Below, one piece after another: positions 1 to 15,018 of a stretch of 64,000 nucleotides of DNA. The translations under genes were made by a program, and so were the position numbers. Numbering within the stretch: the stretch's first letter is position 1; every line of letters begins with the position of its first letter. The stretch spans positions 25,165,956 through 25,229,955 of the forward strand of contig CM049312.1 of NCBI GenBank assembly GCA_026874595.1, in the 5' to 3' direction. Under the pieces are notes generated by a model. That model was not told the origin of the DNA, made no database searches, and saw only the letters and a list, made by a program, of their open reading frames with translations. The DNA comes from Sipunculus nudus. Its lineage: Eukaryota > Annelida > Sipuncula > Golfingiida > Sipunculidae.

Positions 1-1514
1 CAATTCATGTGCACATGTGTACAGCATTATATATTTCCAGCAAGATAAGTTCAAAGTGTTCAATAAAACATTAAATCAGCAAATTCATACTGAGTAAAAT
101 TTTAGAGAAAAAAAATATAAATTTTGAAAGATCCCAAAATAAAAAAAAAGTTAAGATTTGCCACAATTCAATACAAATAAATATACTCAGAACCTGTTCA
201 TCATAACATAAATTCAGCAGTGCTCTTCGGCCTGGGCTAATCAAGCTTGAATTGATTTATATACGAAACTAAATGTGAGTGGAGGTTTAGCAGATTTTCA
301 GTGGCAATTGCAGTCTTTGATGAGCTCTGTACACAGTCCGTGGCACAACTAAGACTCAACTGTTGACTGTCAACTGACTGAACCATGAAAAGCTGTGACT
401 ATCAGACCATACACCCCGTAGCTGCTACAACATAGGCTTCCCCATCACATTCTGCTATCAGCTGACAATAACTTCCCAGCATACTGTGTATGACTCTCCA
501 GTGTTTGATGACCAAGCCTACTTAATGAATCAACAATGAGAACCAGGCAGTAACCTCAAGCCAAAACCTTCTGTCCAGTGCCCCATGAAAGCACCCAGCA
601 TTAACTAATCACACTACACTGGGCCCTTCATGGTGCTCTATCAACCTAATTAAACAAACACTCAATTCATCAGATGTGTTAGCCAAGGGTTTTAATAGAA
701 CAGTAATAGCTATTACTAGGGGTACTATAACCATTACTAGTTCAAATTTCTTTTCTATCAATTGTAATATTACTCTTACTTACTATGAAAACCTGTAATA
801 TTTTATTTATATTAGACATTACAATCGCCTCATTCCTTGTTGTAAAAATCACTGACGTAACTGTTGTTAATACTCATAAATTATTACACATGATGAGTGA
901 CATGGTCAGTCTGTCAGATGTGTTGTTTTATACTATTTTCACATATACCGGTTGACATTAAATATCTTCATTAGGCTACAGCCACATGTTATTCATAAGT
1001 TGATATTATATAAATAATAACATATGGTTGTCATTATTATTATAATTGTAACCATTGTTATTATTATATGATTACATATTGTTAGCATATGGTTATATAC
1101 TTTATACAATGTCAGTGAGATTTCCTTTAATAATATAACTTTTATTTATTAACTTTGATGTAATTTTTTATGTTGTAGTTTCTGAACATTTCCACCACCT
1201 TTTTTTTTAATTTTCATAATACAACATTTAGTAAATTGTTTATCTTGTCCTGGCTAGAAATATATTTTTGAGAACCTACAATACCAGATGTTTCTTCAAT
1301 GCAAACCGTCTACTTTAATAAGTTAATGCTTTGATATATTTCAACTATATATGGCATATGTTTTTATGCCCTTGAGTTTACATTTCGCCTCAGTATTTTG
1401 ATTAAGCATAAAACAACATTGTATATTTTTATTTTGTACTGGGTTTTCATTAATAAAATAATTTTACCTTTCTAAGAATATATTTAATTTAATAACATCA
1501 TTAAACAAGTTTGG
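1..1514. other. AT-rich host DNA, no gene seen
   Basis: Stop codons are frequent in all frames and no coding exon, RNA gene or clear repeat can be supported here. The base composition matches the host part of the window. Confidence 0.6.
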
Positions 1515-1665
1515 TTATAAAAGTACTCATTTAAGTACTCATGAGTACATTTTGAGTACTCGGTACTCGTACTCGAGTACTTATGAAAAAAGTGCAAAAG
1601 TACTCATCCTTGTACTCGAGTACTATCAAAGTACTCAGTACTCGTACTGGAGTACTTTAAAAGTA
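1515..1665. repeat. GAGTACTC-type short tandem repeat
   Basis: The core GAGTACT / AGTACTCG recurs many times at short, irregular spacing (for example around 1530, 1560, 1575, 1615 and 1640). The core is itself palindromic, so the array can fold on either strand. No coding potential is seen. Confidence 0.7.
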
Positions 1666-1689
1666 ATCGGACCCAACTCTGCTCCATGA

Positions 1690-2415
1690 ATCACACGCGC
1701 AAATTGCAGCTATTTGCTACCAAAAAAGAGTCGAGACTGCCGGCAGGAGGAGTGGATATGAGAGCGGCCTGCCAAAAAGGCAACTATGGGCCGCACGCGC
1801 CAATAGCACTTATATGCTACCATAAAATATGTCAAGACTGCGGCCAAGGGAATAGGATATAAAGCGGCCTGCCAGAGGGGCCCCCTTGAGTTGCACGTCA
1901 GGCCTGTCAGAAGGGCCCCTCATCCATGAATTGCAAGCGCAAATAGCCGCTATTTGCTACCATAAAAAGTGTCAAGACTGCCGCCAGGGGGAGTGGATAT
2001 CAGAGCGGGCTGCCAAAAGTTTGTAATGTTTGTAATAAGGGTAACCAGAATCTCATCACAGTTAAATGGGTACCGTGACAGTCAATTGAATGTGCATGTA
2101 ATTGGTATCCCAAACCCCACGGGGAAGGCCGAACCGGTTACTAGTTGTCACAGGTATTATACCATTTGTCCATAATAGGGATAACCTTAAACCTTTGGGC
2201 ATGGAATAATTCAATAAGTGCATGTCACAGGTCTCCTTATATATCCGTGATATATGTAACCCTAACCCTTCGGGCAAGGATAATTATTAAGTGCTTGTCC
2301 CAGGTCCCGTTTAATGTCCGTGGAGTAACGCACGTATCCCTGGCGTCATGTTATATGTCCGTGATATGGGTAACCCTAACCCTTCGGGCATAGAATACTC
2401 CATTAAGTGTTTGTT
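1690..2415. repeat. Two diverged tandem-repeat families
   Basis: From about 1690 to 2010 a unit of roughly 110-130 bp recurs, marked by 'gctaccataaaa' followed by 'gtcaagactg' and 'gcggcctgcca'. From about 2040 to 2415 a second unit recurs, marked by 'gtaaccctaacccttcgggc' and 'gtgatat'. Copies are diverged. The stretch is richer in G+C than its surroundings and looks like degenerate satellite or transposon-internal repeats. Short ORFs across it are repeat artefacts. Confidence 0.6.
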
Positions 2416-3221
2416 ACAAACACCTTATATTAGCAATATTTAAGCATAATTCAAATTTTATTCCTTGTTCATCTCTGTTATCAAGTAATTGATGTAATAA
2501 CACTTGATATCTTTGCCTACTTTGCCCTTTTTCACTATATTTATACCTTCCCTGCTGGTGTATTCAAAAGGCCCAGTGCATTATTTGGATAGGTGTTATG
2601 CATTTAATCCTTACCCAGTAGGATCGTACTCCTGTATGTGTTATTCTGCGCAACATTCTTCTGTACTGAATACTATATTTTGACTATATCCAATCAGAAA
2701 AATAGATGCCCATGTTTGCTTATATTTTCAAACGTTACCTCGGTTTCCATTTCAGTTGAGCGTTACGCAACATGCATCATATGTTTATTATAACAGTTGA
2801 TCCTCCTTTTTATTGCATGATGCGTCTAAAATAATGGCAACACAGTCAAATGTGTTTGCACATGTTAGTGCAAGTCACGCATGCTAGCTACACCAATCTT
2901 CAGATACATTAAAAGAAAAAGTATTATTTTTTTAATTTTTTCCAAATTTCAGGAATTTAGCACAAACCATGACTGCCTCCTCAAGGATGGTCTGCATTAT
3001 TTTTCTTTCGTGTGTGTATGCGTGTTTTATATGAATATTCACAAAACAATTCCAGAAATCATTAACAAAATCCGGAGAAATTTTTAGAGCACCTCAGGAA
3101 AGGGACAATAATTGTAACGGACCAGATTTTGGTGTGGGTATGGATTATGATCAAGATCAAGGGAGAACTGTGTGCAGTCACGCGACTGAACCTTGGTATA
3201 TGGGCTGATATGTGATTAATA

Positions 3222-3455
3222 CAGTCATAAGCCAGTAAAGTCTAGACCGAAAGGTAGATTTCGCCTAAAGACATTCTAAGTTTATGTTCATATGTTTAAA
3301 AAATCGAAACTTTACCAAATTTTGATAACACAATTTTAGAACCAGTCGTATATGGTTCAAGGATACTATACACGTTTTTTCCTTCGGTTATTTAGCTATA
3401 TTGTCTTTTTTATAATAGTCATTAGGTGAAGGTTTTCTAGGTGAAGTGCACAAGG
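3222..3455. repeat. Dispersed repeat, copy 1 of 2
   Basis: A ~234-bp block beginning 'cagtcataagccag' and ending 'gtgaagtgcacaagg' recurs in the same orientation at 3969-4203 with only scattered differences. Both copies probably come from one mobile-element family or a local duplication. No coding region is seen. Confidence 0.75.
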
Positions 3456-3968
3456 TTGAGGAGTAGACCGCCCATATGGCGAAGGCTTGCATGTTGGAAA
3501 TGCAGGCCTTTTTTTCATTTCTGTATGGCGTATGTAGCCACGTTTGTGAATATCGTCACTCGCTTCTCGCGGTTTATAATTCAAGTCTTAATTAAGAAGA
3601 TGTGTATGAGAGCGATTATTTTGACAAATAAATGTTAAAAGTTCTAGTGTTATGAAGAAAGTTATAAGAAATAAAAAAGGTTGTGTGTTCTTCCACCCTG
3701 TTGCACTGTGTCAGTTTTCATTCCCCGTTGTGAGCCACGCCGAGTTAAAAATAATCTATCCTCAAGTCTAAATGGAAAAAGGCATGCTGCCTAAGTATGC
3801 GCTACATGGAGTGCAAAATGTGGATTTTTTTTAATGACCGACCAATGGTCAAATACTGATAATGGTCGCACATTTATTTCATTATCACATTCCGCCTAAG
3901 AATATGTTATGCAAATTTTAAAGGATAACTTAGGTTTACATACTATAAAGGCTCAATGAAAACTGCTT

Positions 3969-4203
3969 CAGTCATAAGCCAGAAAAGTCTGGACCGATAA
4001 CTAGATTTTGCCTAAAGATATTCTAAGTTTATGTTAATATGTCAAAATAATCGATATTTAACCAAATCTTGATAACACAATTTTAGAACCAGTCGTATAT
4101 GGTTCAATGATACTATACACGTTTTTATCCTTCGGTTATTTAGCTATATTGTCTTTTTTATAATTATCATTAGGTGAAGGTTATCTAGGTGAAGTGCACA
4201 AGG
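3969..4203. repeat. Dispersed repeat, copy 2 of 2
   Basis: Direct repeat of 3222-3455, about 747 bp downstream, with a few substitutions. Sequence between and beyond the copies is not shared, which favours a mobile repeat over a simple tandem duplication. Confidence 0.75.
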
Positions 4204-6615
4204 ATGATAATTTGGTTCAGGGAATTTCATGGAAATACGTACAGAATGGTTTGCCCATTGTTTCATTATTCATGTTTTCCTATTTATTGTTTGTATTCTT
4301 GTATAACTTGGTTTCATGTAGAATTATACCTTAAAAGTCCTAGTGTTTTAAAATGGTTCCATAGAAATATTTGCCATTTTTTGTTCGGATCAATTAAAAA
4401 ACAGAAATTGTGAATAAACACTGCTCTAAAACACGCATTACAAATGTCTAATAACCTTTGGCTATGTTTTTTATTATACACTGATATATATATAGCAGTA
4501 TATACATGAAGGCAATTTCAAAACATACTTGCATCTCTAATACGCATCTAACAGCTGTTTTTAAACAAAACTTTCAAATGACAGGGTATAAACTTGAGTA
4601 GATGATACTTGATTATCACATAGTACAATAGAGGTCACTGCAGCTGAATACTTTAAAATATCTTTATTGAATTTTATCTGCAAAATTATAAAAAGTGTCA
4701 TAATAGCGTCACACCTAAAGCTAGACTTAATTGGCTTCTCCCCGTGGAGATTTTGCCATATTCTACATTCACCATGGTGAACTATTTCAAGTTACAATTC
4801 GGTGTGTCTGTTTCTCTACAAGCCTGTGACTTTTAAAAAAGCAGCAAAAATGCATAAACATTTTTTTTCTGCTTCCAAGTGTCCCCTGTCCTTCTGTCTG
4901 CCTTCCTAATATATGACTAGTGCTTGATCCGCATTTTTATTAAACACCATATTGCAATATTAACACGGTCTTGTTTGGCGAAATACACATAAGTACAGAT
5001 TCACCAGCATCTGAATGACACTAACAGAAGATAATTAAATATCTGCAGATAAATATTAATAGAGCTTGACAGGATTGACAAGTAAATTATGAGATCGTTA
5101 AATAATGAATATACACTTTTCATTAGTTTTCCTGGATGTAACAGTTTTAGTAAAGGCATACTTCTTGGACGACAGTGATATTTTAAACACAACATTAATT
5201 GAAACGATTATTACAAAATCCACCTTTGTTGCAATCAGGATCGTATAGCCCATCCGTTCGCGGAATTCACATTGGCAAAGGTTTTGTTGATCATATGTAG
5301 AAAATACCAATAGGAAAGGAACCAATATTAGAATAAAATCAAGTTGAAAAGTAATGTTAAGATGCAAATTGCGGTATTACCATTTCATTTAAGCTCAACC
5401 AAGAAGTGAGTTACACTAAGACATCTACCAGTCATTATGCACTGTTTCAACAGGATAAAGGTGTCCGATTTGCAAAAAAATCCAGTCATGGTTCCATTTA
5501 GTGTAAACAAGTCAGACATATAAGACCTCATTCTTTTTAATTAATAACTTGACTGGAAATTTTCAATGCAGGCTGATCTTAGCAGCTTTATTCTTGACTG
5601 TTACTGCGGCTAAAAACTGTACTTTTTATGTGAATTGAAAATTTAATGACTGACTGAAAAAGAATCAGTCCATACAGTTTTGAAATTCCAAAGTTTTTTC
5701 CCCATTAGGGCTCATCAATCAGATGTTTTACTATTCATCATATGTCTGTATATTCTTCAGATATATCTTCTGATCATGCGAAATAAAAATCTATCCGGTC
5801 ATTCGTTATCCTATATATGTAAGGAAGAGTGTTAGACACTAGTCTTTTAGGCAACAAAGTAAATACATGAGTTATATTTTATCAAAAGCTTCTACATTAA
5901 AAGCTGCAACGTTTATGTCCTGTTGTTTAATCAATAAAGCCGTTGTCAATGGTTGTTGGTGCTTTTTACTTTTCTTTCGTGTACCAATGATATCTATTCA
6001 ACTCTTCCGTCAATATGTGTTTCATTTTCGCCAAACAAAAGAGTTTTTTACTATCCTAGACATCTATGTGGATTTCCCTCATCCACATTTATTAAGAGTT
6101 GTAATACAAAAAAAAACTAATAACTTCTTCAGAGAATTTGAGACACCATTATGAATCAAGGGATACATTTGTGGTTTCATATGCATTCAGTAAAGTAGTC
6201 TGCACCAAACATAACCCATTCTCTTCAATTCAATGTTTCAGCTGATGTTGGGTCTTTTTCCGAACACAACGACAGGGAATAGAAAAAGGTTCCGATAAGC
6301 ACCGATATGTTTATTGTAGAACTTGATGAAGCGATACATATAGTATCAGCTTTACACAGAAAGGATGATGTTTGTCATTTGCAAAAGTGACATCTACTGT
6401 TCTTATCAAAGGAAAACGATAACGCAACGATGACTAACGGAACTCCATACGAAGGAGGATTATTTAATTGAAAGATTCTTCAACCGATATAGGTATTTTT
6501 GGTTTAATGGAAATACGTTCTACGGTTGATTCCTAATGATGACACTGAAGAAGGGTTCTTTTATTTATCTATAAGACTAATACCAGGCTTATACCTTTCT
6601 CTTTGCTTTGGTCTA

Positions 6616-6674
<59 letters not shown>

Positions 6675-7400
6675 ATATATGTGTATATATGTATATGTAT
6701 ATATATGCAAACAAATGTTCATATTGTTTTTATTTGCACACAATTCATACAAAGAAATCATATTTAAAAGTGCATATTTAAAAAAATTAAATACAAAGTT
6801 CATTTACTTTGTCACGCGTTCGCTCTAAATGTTATATACTTTATATATTTAATATATATGTTAATTTTTTTTATTTTTCTGCAGTCCAACTCACAGGTTG
6901 TATGCAAATTATGGATTGGTGTTTAGTATTTCTGTACTGAGTGATGTGTATACATATCTAATAATCATTCCTGACAATGGGCTGGATGAACTTTTATTAA
7001 GTAACACTAATGCAATACATTTCATGAGATACATGAAAGCCATATCACAGAAGTTATCAACAATCTACCAGAGCAGTTCAATTAATACCACATCAAAATA
7101 TATTTTAATTTTAAGTGGTCACTTTATGCTCTGTCTACTTAATCAAAGAAGAAAGTCTAAGTAATCAAGTTGAGAAAGCATCTCAAGGAACATTAATAAA
7201 TTTTTACAATAATAGGATATCGTCGGTATTATAAAAAAGTTAGAAAATACATAAACAAATTGCATTATCACATACTTCAAAATCCACATAATCGTTATAC
7301 ATGTCTCTAGTGCTCCTCATTTGCATCTATTATGTGGGTACTTATACCTTTACGAAGTCTTGCGAGAAAATTTATCAATTCTTTGATATATCACTTTTTA
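4204..7400. other. AT-rich host spacer with a (TA)n microsatellite
   Basis: No exon could be supported. A (TA)n tract lies at about 6619-6667, followed by (TG/TA)-rich sequence to 6705. Short ORFs on both strands across it are simple-sequence artefacts. The right end is the 3' flank of the minus-strand receptor gene. Confidence 0.6.
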
Positions 7401-7408
7401 CGCTGTTT

Positions 7409-7414
7409 TGTTTA
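7409..7414 (-). terminator. Poly(A) signal of the CUB/EGF receptor gene
   Basis: The minus strand reads AATAAA about 100 nt downstream of the inferred stop codon at 7511-7513. This is a normal distance for a short animal 3' UTR. Confidence 0.5.
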
Positions 7415-7510
7415 TTCTTGGAAAATAATCGTTCCTATATTGAGAAGTGGATACCAGAGAGGCTCATAATCTGTCGCATTATCAAACTTCAGTGGACGAC
7501 ACGCGAGCTT

Positions 7511-8040
7511 CTATTTCTTCGAAGTCATCATTCGTGAACTCGCCAGAAGCTCAGTCACGTGATGGTACGTGTCTGCCACTGTTGACGTCATGGTTAGGAT
7601 ATATTTCTGAAGCCCGGCAGCTTCTCGATCTGCAAATACAATTAAATTCCACAGCTTGCATTGCGGATTTGTAAAATTATGTGCCACAGAATTAGAAGAA
7701 GTGATCCTAGTTACCTGTTACATAAATGTTATGTTTGCATAATTTTTCATTGATTAAAACAGATTAATTTAACTTAAATGCAATGGTAAAAGGTAAAGAT
7801 AAAAGGGTGCAAGGTAAAGGGTTGATTTTAAATAATTTTTCTCTATGATTCAATAAATCAACATTGATTTGGAGATTTGGGCCAATATATATATATCAAG
7901 TAAATAAAATGATAAAGTTGAGATAAAGGTAGGTGGTAAAGTAACATACCGACCACTACTATAAATTAACATAGAAATAGAAATATATAGTACCTTCTCG
8001 AGTTGAGGATGGCGCAATTCTCTGGTTCTTTCTCAGAATC
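7511..8040 (-). CDS. Cytoplasmic tail exons and stop codon
   Basis: Exon 8040-7994 (47 nt) and terminal exon 7629-7511 (119 nt including TAG) are in phase with the TM exon. They encode a basic juxtamembrane stretch (KILRKNQR) and a tail of about 55 residues with two tyrosines (QKYIL and DTYHHV). No known signalling domain is visible. AATAAA lies about 100 nt downstream. The terminal exon is the least certain part, because another frame of it ends earlier. Confidence 0.55.
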
Positions 8041-11000
8041 CTGCAAGCAAATATTTTAACGCTTTTATTTTTTTAATATTGATAGTATTTAGAAAGTGAA
8101 CAAATGAAGCAAAATATATATGAACTAACATGAAATGATACCATAATTAATAGTTTATATATAACAACATTTAAACATATAATTAACGAGGGCACCTTAC
8201 AATATATCAAAATTACAATTTAAAAGGCGATTTTTTTGTCATCTTTGTTTAAATGCAATCACATAAAATTTCAATTTCATATAACCTAACGGTAAACTAT
8301 TACAGTCCACATGCTCTCTTTGAAATGCATGTCATATTTTAAATTGAATGCATTTAAACCCTCTTGTTAACCGCAAGACTCTGGAAGTCTATTCCACAGC
8401 TAAACATTCAATCAATAAGAGCGTGTATATATTTCTTAAAATGTTTATTTATTATATATTTAGGAAATAAATAGGTACGGGGACTCACTTTTTGACAACA
8501 AAGACAAACAGTAATGATACAGTCAGGAGTACTGCCAGTGTGCTAAATGACGCAATGTAAGCCGTCACTGAAGCGCTCTCTGTGGAGATGCCTGAAATTG
8601 TTAACACTGGGTTCTATTGTATATTGTACATACTCTTCATATCATCTCTCAATCATCACTATGCTTGTGAACATTTCTGTTCTGTATAGTAAATTTGATT
8701 GAGTCATTATGCGATTTTTCTCCTCCTATGACTGCTAGGAAACATTTCATTATTGATCCTTTACCGTTGTTAATTTGAAAAGCATCTACATAGTTAGTTA
8801 TTTCAGTGTATAGAAATTCACAAACAGGAAGAACAGTTGTCTTCATCAAACTGTATTTATATGAATATGTAATAAAATATTGAAAAGCCGATCAATCCCG
8901 ACCCCTATCGGCTAGAAAATGTGCATGATTAAATAAATCTGCTTGTCTTGGCAATACGTTTGGGAAATAATGTACGCACTTTAAAACGGATAATAAACAA
9001 TTAAAATATTTAGTATGAACCTTAACCGTTTGGTAATTAAATATAAACAAGTATTCGTGCAAATACAGATTTTCATTAGACATACATTTTTAAGGTACAT
9101 TTAAGTGTTCTGTAATATTTTATTACCGTCATTTACCGTCATTTATTCGGACATGTAGATGACAATTTTAGATAGGAATGTACATCTTTTAACTGTAAAA
9201 TGTAATACACCAGTTTCCTGATAAACCTATTTGGCCGCTACAAGTGTGACAAACTCTGAATTATATTTACATGGATCTTTGTAACACCTTTTCGATTTTA
9301 CATTTTTACTAAATCAATTGTGCATCCATTGATAGGCGATAATGTTTACTTTTGCACCTGAAAAGCTGATTTTTTCAGTTAATGTTTAAGAATGACCTTA
9401 TTCTACTTAAACACGCAAACTCCTCGTACCATATCATTTATACACACTATTTACGTATGATTACTAAAACGTTATTTTAAGTACTTATCACTGTAATAAA
9501 TGACCTTTTAAGAAAAGATACATCTTTAGGACAACACCTTGGTCGCCATTTTAAATGTTTATGCAGTGCGCACATTTGCTTTATTTTCTTTATATTTTAT
9601 ATGCGCTGAAAGATATTTTAGAGGACTCACGGTTTTAATAATTTTATAACAATAAGTTTGTTTACCCTGATCACACAATGGACCTTTGAACCCCGGACTA
9701 CATTGACACTCTCCTGTCGACGTATTGCACGAATCTCTGCATCCCAGTGAGCACGACGATTCACAGTTCAACCCGAACCTTCCAAAGGGACAAACTGAAA
9801 ACATTGAAAAGGGGGAATATATAACATGCTTAATAAAGAGGCAATTTAAGATCGATACAGCCGTATTTACCTAATTAGAAATGAATTTCCCAGTAGACAC
9901 TCATCGATAACACATTTTGCTGGTGAAGATTTAAGATAGTTCTTCAAGATAGTAATTAAATATAAACAAGTATTCGTGCAAATACAGATTTTCATTAGAC
10001 ATACATTTTTAAGGTACATTTAAGTGTTCTGTAATATTTTATTACCGTCATTTACCGTCATTTATTCGGACATGTGGACGACAATTTTAGATAGGAATGT
10101 ACATCTTTTAACTGTAAAATGTAATACACCAGATTCCTGATAAACCTATTTGGCCGCTACAAGTGTGACCTATTCTGAATTATATTTACATGGATCTTTG
10201 TAACATCTTTTCGATTTTACATGTTTACTAAATCAATTGTGCATCCATTGATAGGCGATAATGATTACTTTTGCACCTGAGAAGCTGATTTTTTCTACAG
10301 TTAATGTTTAAGGGTGACCTTATTCTACTAAAACACGCAAACTCTCCGTACCATATCATTTATACACACTATTTACGTATGATTACTAAAACGTTATTTT
10401 AAGTACTTATCACTGTAATAAATGGCCCTTTAAGAAAAGATGTATCTTTAGGACAACATCTTGGTCGCCATTTTAAATTTTATGCAGTGCGCACATTTGC
10501 TTTATTTTCTTTATATTTTATATGCACTGAAAGATATTTTAAAGGACTCACGGTTTTAATAATTTTATAACAATAAGTTTGTTTACCCTGATCACACAAT
10601 GGACCTTTGAACCCCGGACTACATTGACACTCTCCTGTCGACGTATTGCACGAATCTCTGCATCTCAGTGAGCACGACGATTCACAGTTCAACCCGAACC
10701 TTCCAAAGGGACAAACTGAAAACATTGAAAAAGGGGAATATATAACATGCTTAATAAAGAGGCAAATTAAGATCGATACAGCCGTATTTACTTAATTAGA
10801 AATGAATTTCCTAGTAGACACTCATCGATAACACTTTTTGCTGTTGAAGATTAAAGATAGTTCTTGACATATGGAGATTCTCAGGTGCATGCATTTGAAC
10901 GGTTCGGATAAAAGTATATACAATTTGCGACCACTGGGTTTTATGTAATAATACCTTATATCCACTCTCATGTATTGAATATGGTTGCATTTAAATACCT

Positions 11001-14000
11001 TCAGTACATTCGTCTCTGTAAAATCCGGCTTTGCATACACACGACCCATCAGTTTTGTTACATGTAAAGGTTTGATTACAATTTACGGAGCAGTTCTGAA
11101 GACAGTATGCTCCCCATGTGCCGTCATGGCACGCTGAAAGTGATAAAGTTTTAACGTCACTCTATACATAAACAGTGTAGAAGACTATCATCAGAACAAA
11201 ATAACGTTAAACGAATGTCAAAAGCAACTTTTAAAATTTATATGGGGTCACGTTGTGAAAGTATAAGGCCACTATATCATGCATTCTATTTAAATCTTCA
11301 TGCCCTTTATATGTTACATTCTTTTTCAACATTTGTTGTCACCTTTATAAGCTTTCCAGAATGCTGATTATACGCTGTTCTAATTCTAATTTTTAAGCCA
11401 GCTTTTCTCTATCGTTTTTCGGTAGAATTTGTGAGAAACCTGGGTTACTCTACGAATGTAATAATGAACGTATACGGGAGATTTTATCAACTCCTGTGTG
11501 TGGTTCGATCGGCGTTTGCCATTTTATATTTATGTAAGGAACAACGAGTTACCCTTAGTCAATAGGCGCAAGATGCTGGAAAAAATATATTGACCAATGA
11601 GCGATAAAACATTGCTCTGCCTTATTTTTTTTTTAACTAGGAACAACCTTACCCTGGTCACACAAACGCCCTTTGACCCCCGGGCCACACAAGCATTCCC
11701 CTGTTTCCGGGTTGCATGTGTCAATGCATTCTGATGAACAATGATTAGAACAGTTAAATCCGAAAGTTCCAGAGGGGCAAACTGAAAATATCAGAAAAAT
11801 TCAAAAGTGTAAAATTCGGACATTTTTTCGTTATTATACCACCAACAATCTGATGATTGGAAGGGCGATTAAAATAATGACGTATCATCATTAAACATAC
11901 TCTTTATTTGCTTAAATTAAATCTTAAACCCTAATTTTATTATATTTTTAATATATATCTCAAATTACTTTATGTCATGAAAGTTAAACATACCTTCGGA
12001 GCAATTTGATAAATGGTATCCAATTTTGCAAGTACAAGCACCATCAGTCTTGTTACATGGCCAGGTTTGGTTGCAATTCATGGAGCAGTTCTGGAGACAG
12101 TTTACTCCCCACTCACCGTTATCACATTCTGGGAGGAAACTCAAAGCTGCATTTGTATTGAATAGTATGCCCGCGAAATGTTGGATAAGACAGTGAGGTC
12201 AAGGAAATTTATTTTGCATATGTGTATAACGTCTAACGCGTTTGACGCATTAAGTTGGGATATTATGCTTCACACCAGGATTGTGTATAAACAGTTCTTA
12301 TAGAATGCCATACGCAATATTGATACAGTTTAATAAACCTTGTACTTATAACTGATACCAGAAAAAAATATCAATTAAAACTCTCCTATATCATTAAAAA
12401 TTTGTATACTTCTTGACCCTGAAGAAAACGAAGTATTTGGCCCAAGAGACAGCATCTTTTGCTTTCGTGGCATGCAAAGGTTATAGGAATAATGACATTT
12501 CTGATTTAAAAAGGAATGCAAGACAGTCTCCAACATTCTCCATAAAATTAGCAACACTTTGCTTTACCCTGATCACAGAGTTGACCTTTGAACCCCGGAG
12601 CACATTGACACTCCCCTGTTCCCGGATCGCATGTATCCCTGCACCCCTTTGAGCATGGAGAATCACAGTAAAACCCGAACGTGCCAGAAGGGCAACCTAT
12701 AGGCATAAAAGCAAGGATTTCAAATCCAAAATTTGTGTAACAGTTTGGCATCATACAGATACCAATAAATCAGGACATTTAATTTAGCCATCAGAAACAA
12801 AATATCACAGTTTGCAGGTTAAAGAATAAATAAGTGATTGCTCGCACAAATACATTTTTTATATGTATATTTAAGGTCCTGTGTATAGCATATATTTGGA
12901 TTATCCTTCAAATTAAAAAATATAAAGATATCCTTGAAGACGTATAAATAAATTGAGTTACCTTCAGAACAGTTCATTCCCTGGAACCCGGGTTTGCATA
13001 TACAAGACCCGTCAGTCTTGTTACATAAAGAGGAAATGTTGCAATTCACAGAGCAATTTCCCAGACAGTCTGTTCCCCATTCACCGTAATCGCATTCTGA
13101 AAATAATGCGGTTGAAACATCCTTCTATATTGGTTGATGTGTTTTTGTAGAATATTACCTCAATACACCTCAAATCCAAGGTTTGACGCATTACAAGAAT
13201 TTATTCAGGGACCACTTACCCAATGACAACAAGAAAGTATGTTCTAACGTAGACATTGGCTCAGCTGTCCATATGTCAACTGAGCTATAGCGATCAAGCT
13301 TTTTTCGTTGTCCACCCGATCGTAAGCAAGCCAGGCCTTTTACATAAAAAAATAGGTATTTGCGCGTATTTATTTTGTTACCTGTACCAATTTTTTCAGC
13401 TACATAAATTTTTGAATTTCCATTATTATATCAATATGACGCAACCACAAGCCAGCCGTTTTATAGTAATTGATTAGGACATTTTCTTTTGTTAGTTCCG
13501 CATGAAATCAAGTATGACATATATACAGACTAAACGAATTATATAGATTGTTTGTTATCTATATACTTTTTTAAATGCCTTAAGATTGTAAGATCACGTT
13601 TCCGGCTTATATTATTATAGGAATCTCTTTTAATACATTAAGAAGCGTTTGTAGTCTTAAAATATTTTTTTGTATTGGAATTTACGTATGTGCCTTATTC
13701 TAATGTTTTAGTGTTCGGTATTAAAGTTTATCCATTTAAAACGTTCCATTTTATTAAAAGCAAATGGCTTTGCTGTCCATGGTGCCTCACAATTATCAAA
13801 ATTTATACGTGTAAAACGAAAGCCGAATTAGCATATATAGCAGTGCGCAAAATCGATTCATTGAGTCCATGTCTTTAAAAAAATAAGATATCGTCTGCAT
13901 ATATAGTCATTAAAATTAACCCCTAGATTAACACTGACTCGGCGTACAATAATTGCCAGGATCCGAAACGCCATGACAAACAGATATGGCGTAAGTGGGT

Positions 14001-14972
14001 TTCTTTGAATGGTGTCATTTGCTACTCAGGCATAGTCAGTGGTTAACCAATATTTATGGTACAGCTTTGGATGTCGTTCTGAAGAAGTTGGACACAATTA
14101 ATGAAACATTCTTGGAAACAAAACTTTTCCAAAACACTGTACTTATTTTTATGATCTTTGGACTCGAACGCAGCAGCAACATTATCTGCTAAAAAGATAT
14201 AAGGTTTGTTTTCGTTGAAACAGAAATTTTAAATATTACAGATTAAGCGGTTAGCTTAACAATTGTTTAAATATACACAAATGTTTAAGTCACAGCGACA
14301 CCCTGCATTGGTTTGACCCATAATTATTATAAAAAAACTCAGCCACTGCCATTTTTTTCTCCATCCATATTCATCATTCTTTAAACTATGCTCCTCTTGT
14401 AAAAGTACCAAGCTCTTGTTTCCATCATTATCAAGCAAAAATATAAATAATATTTTTCCTTTTTCTGTAATCATGTAAATCTGTCACGTTTATGGCAATG
14501 ACTGAAAAACCAGCCATGATATTATTACCTCTATTAAAGCTAAATTTTAAACACTCTATTTAACATGATACTTCTCGCATCGAATTGATTTGAGCAGTTT
14601 CACAAACGCCTAACAATGAATGTATCTTTGTTAGATTTTCTCTGATTTTATTTAGTAAAATTTAAAATTCATAATGTTATGGAAGATTTTCAATAATAAA
14701 ATGAACAAATAGATGATTTTGATATAGTAAGTTTCAATTTAGAAACCTGGATGAGCTTTTTTTAAACAATACTTTTTGAGGTAAACGTGTTATTAAACCA
14801 AATCCAGAAAGATTACCAAAAAATGGCTCAGACATGCCATAGCTTTGTACTCCAAATACTTATTGGAGAGAAACTGAAACTACTGAAGATATAATTTCGG
14901 ACTTTCATCGATATATTTTTTGCAAGCTTACACATGTTGTGTGCACATTTACACACACCTACACATACATAT

Positions 14973-15018
<46 letters not shown>

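Noticed and set aside
6526-6828. 100-codon ORF rich in Tyr-Ile
   Set aside because: It translates a (TA)n microsatellite. Similar artefacts occur at 15.0, 15.5, 15.9 and 21.5 kb.
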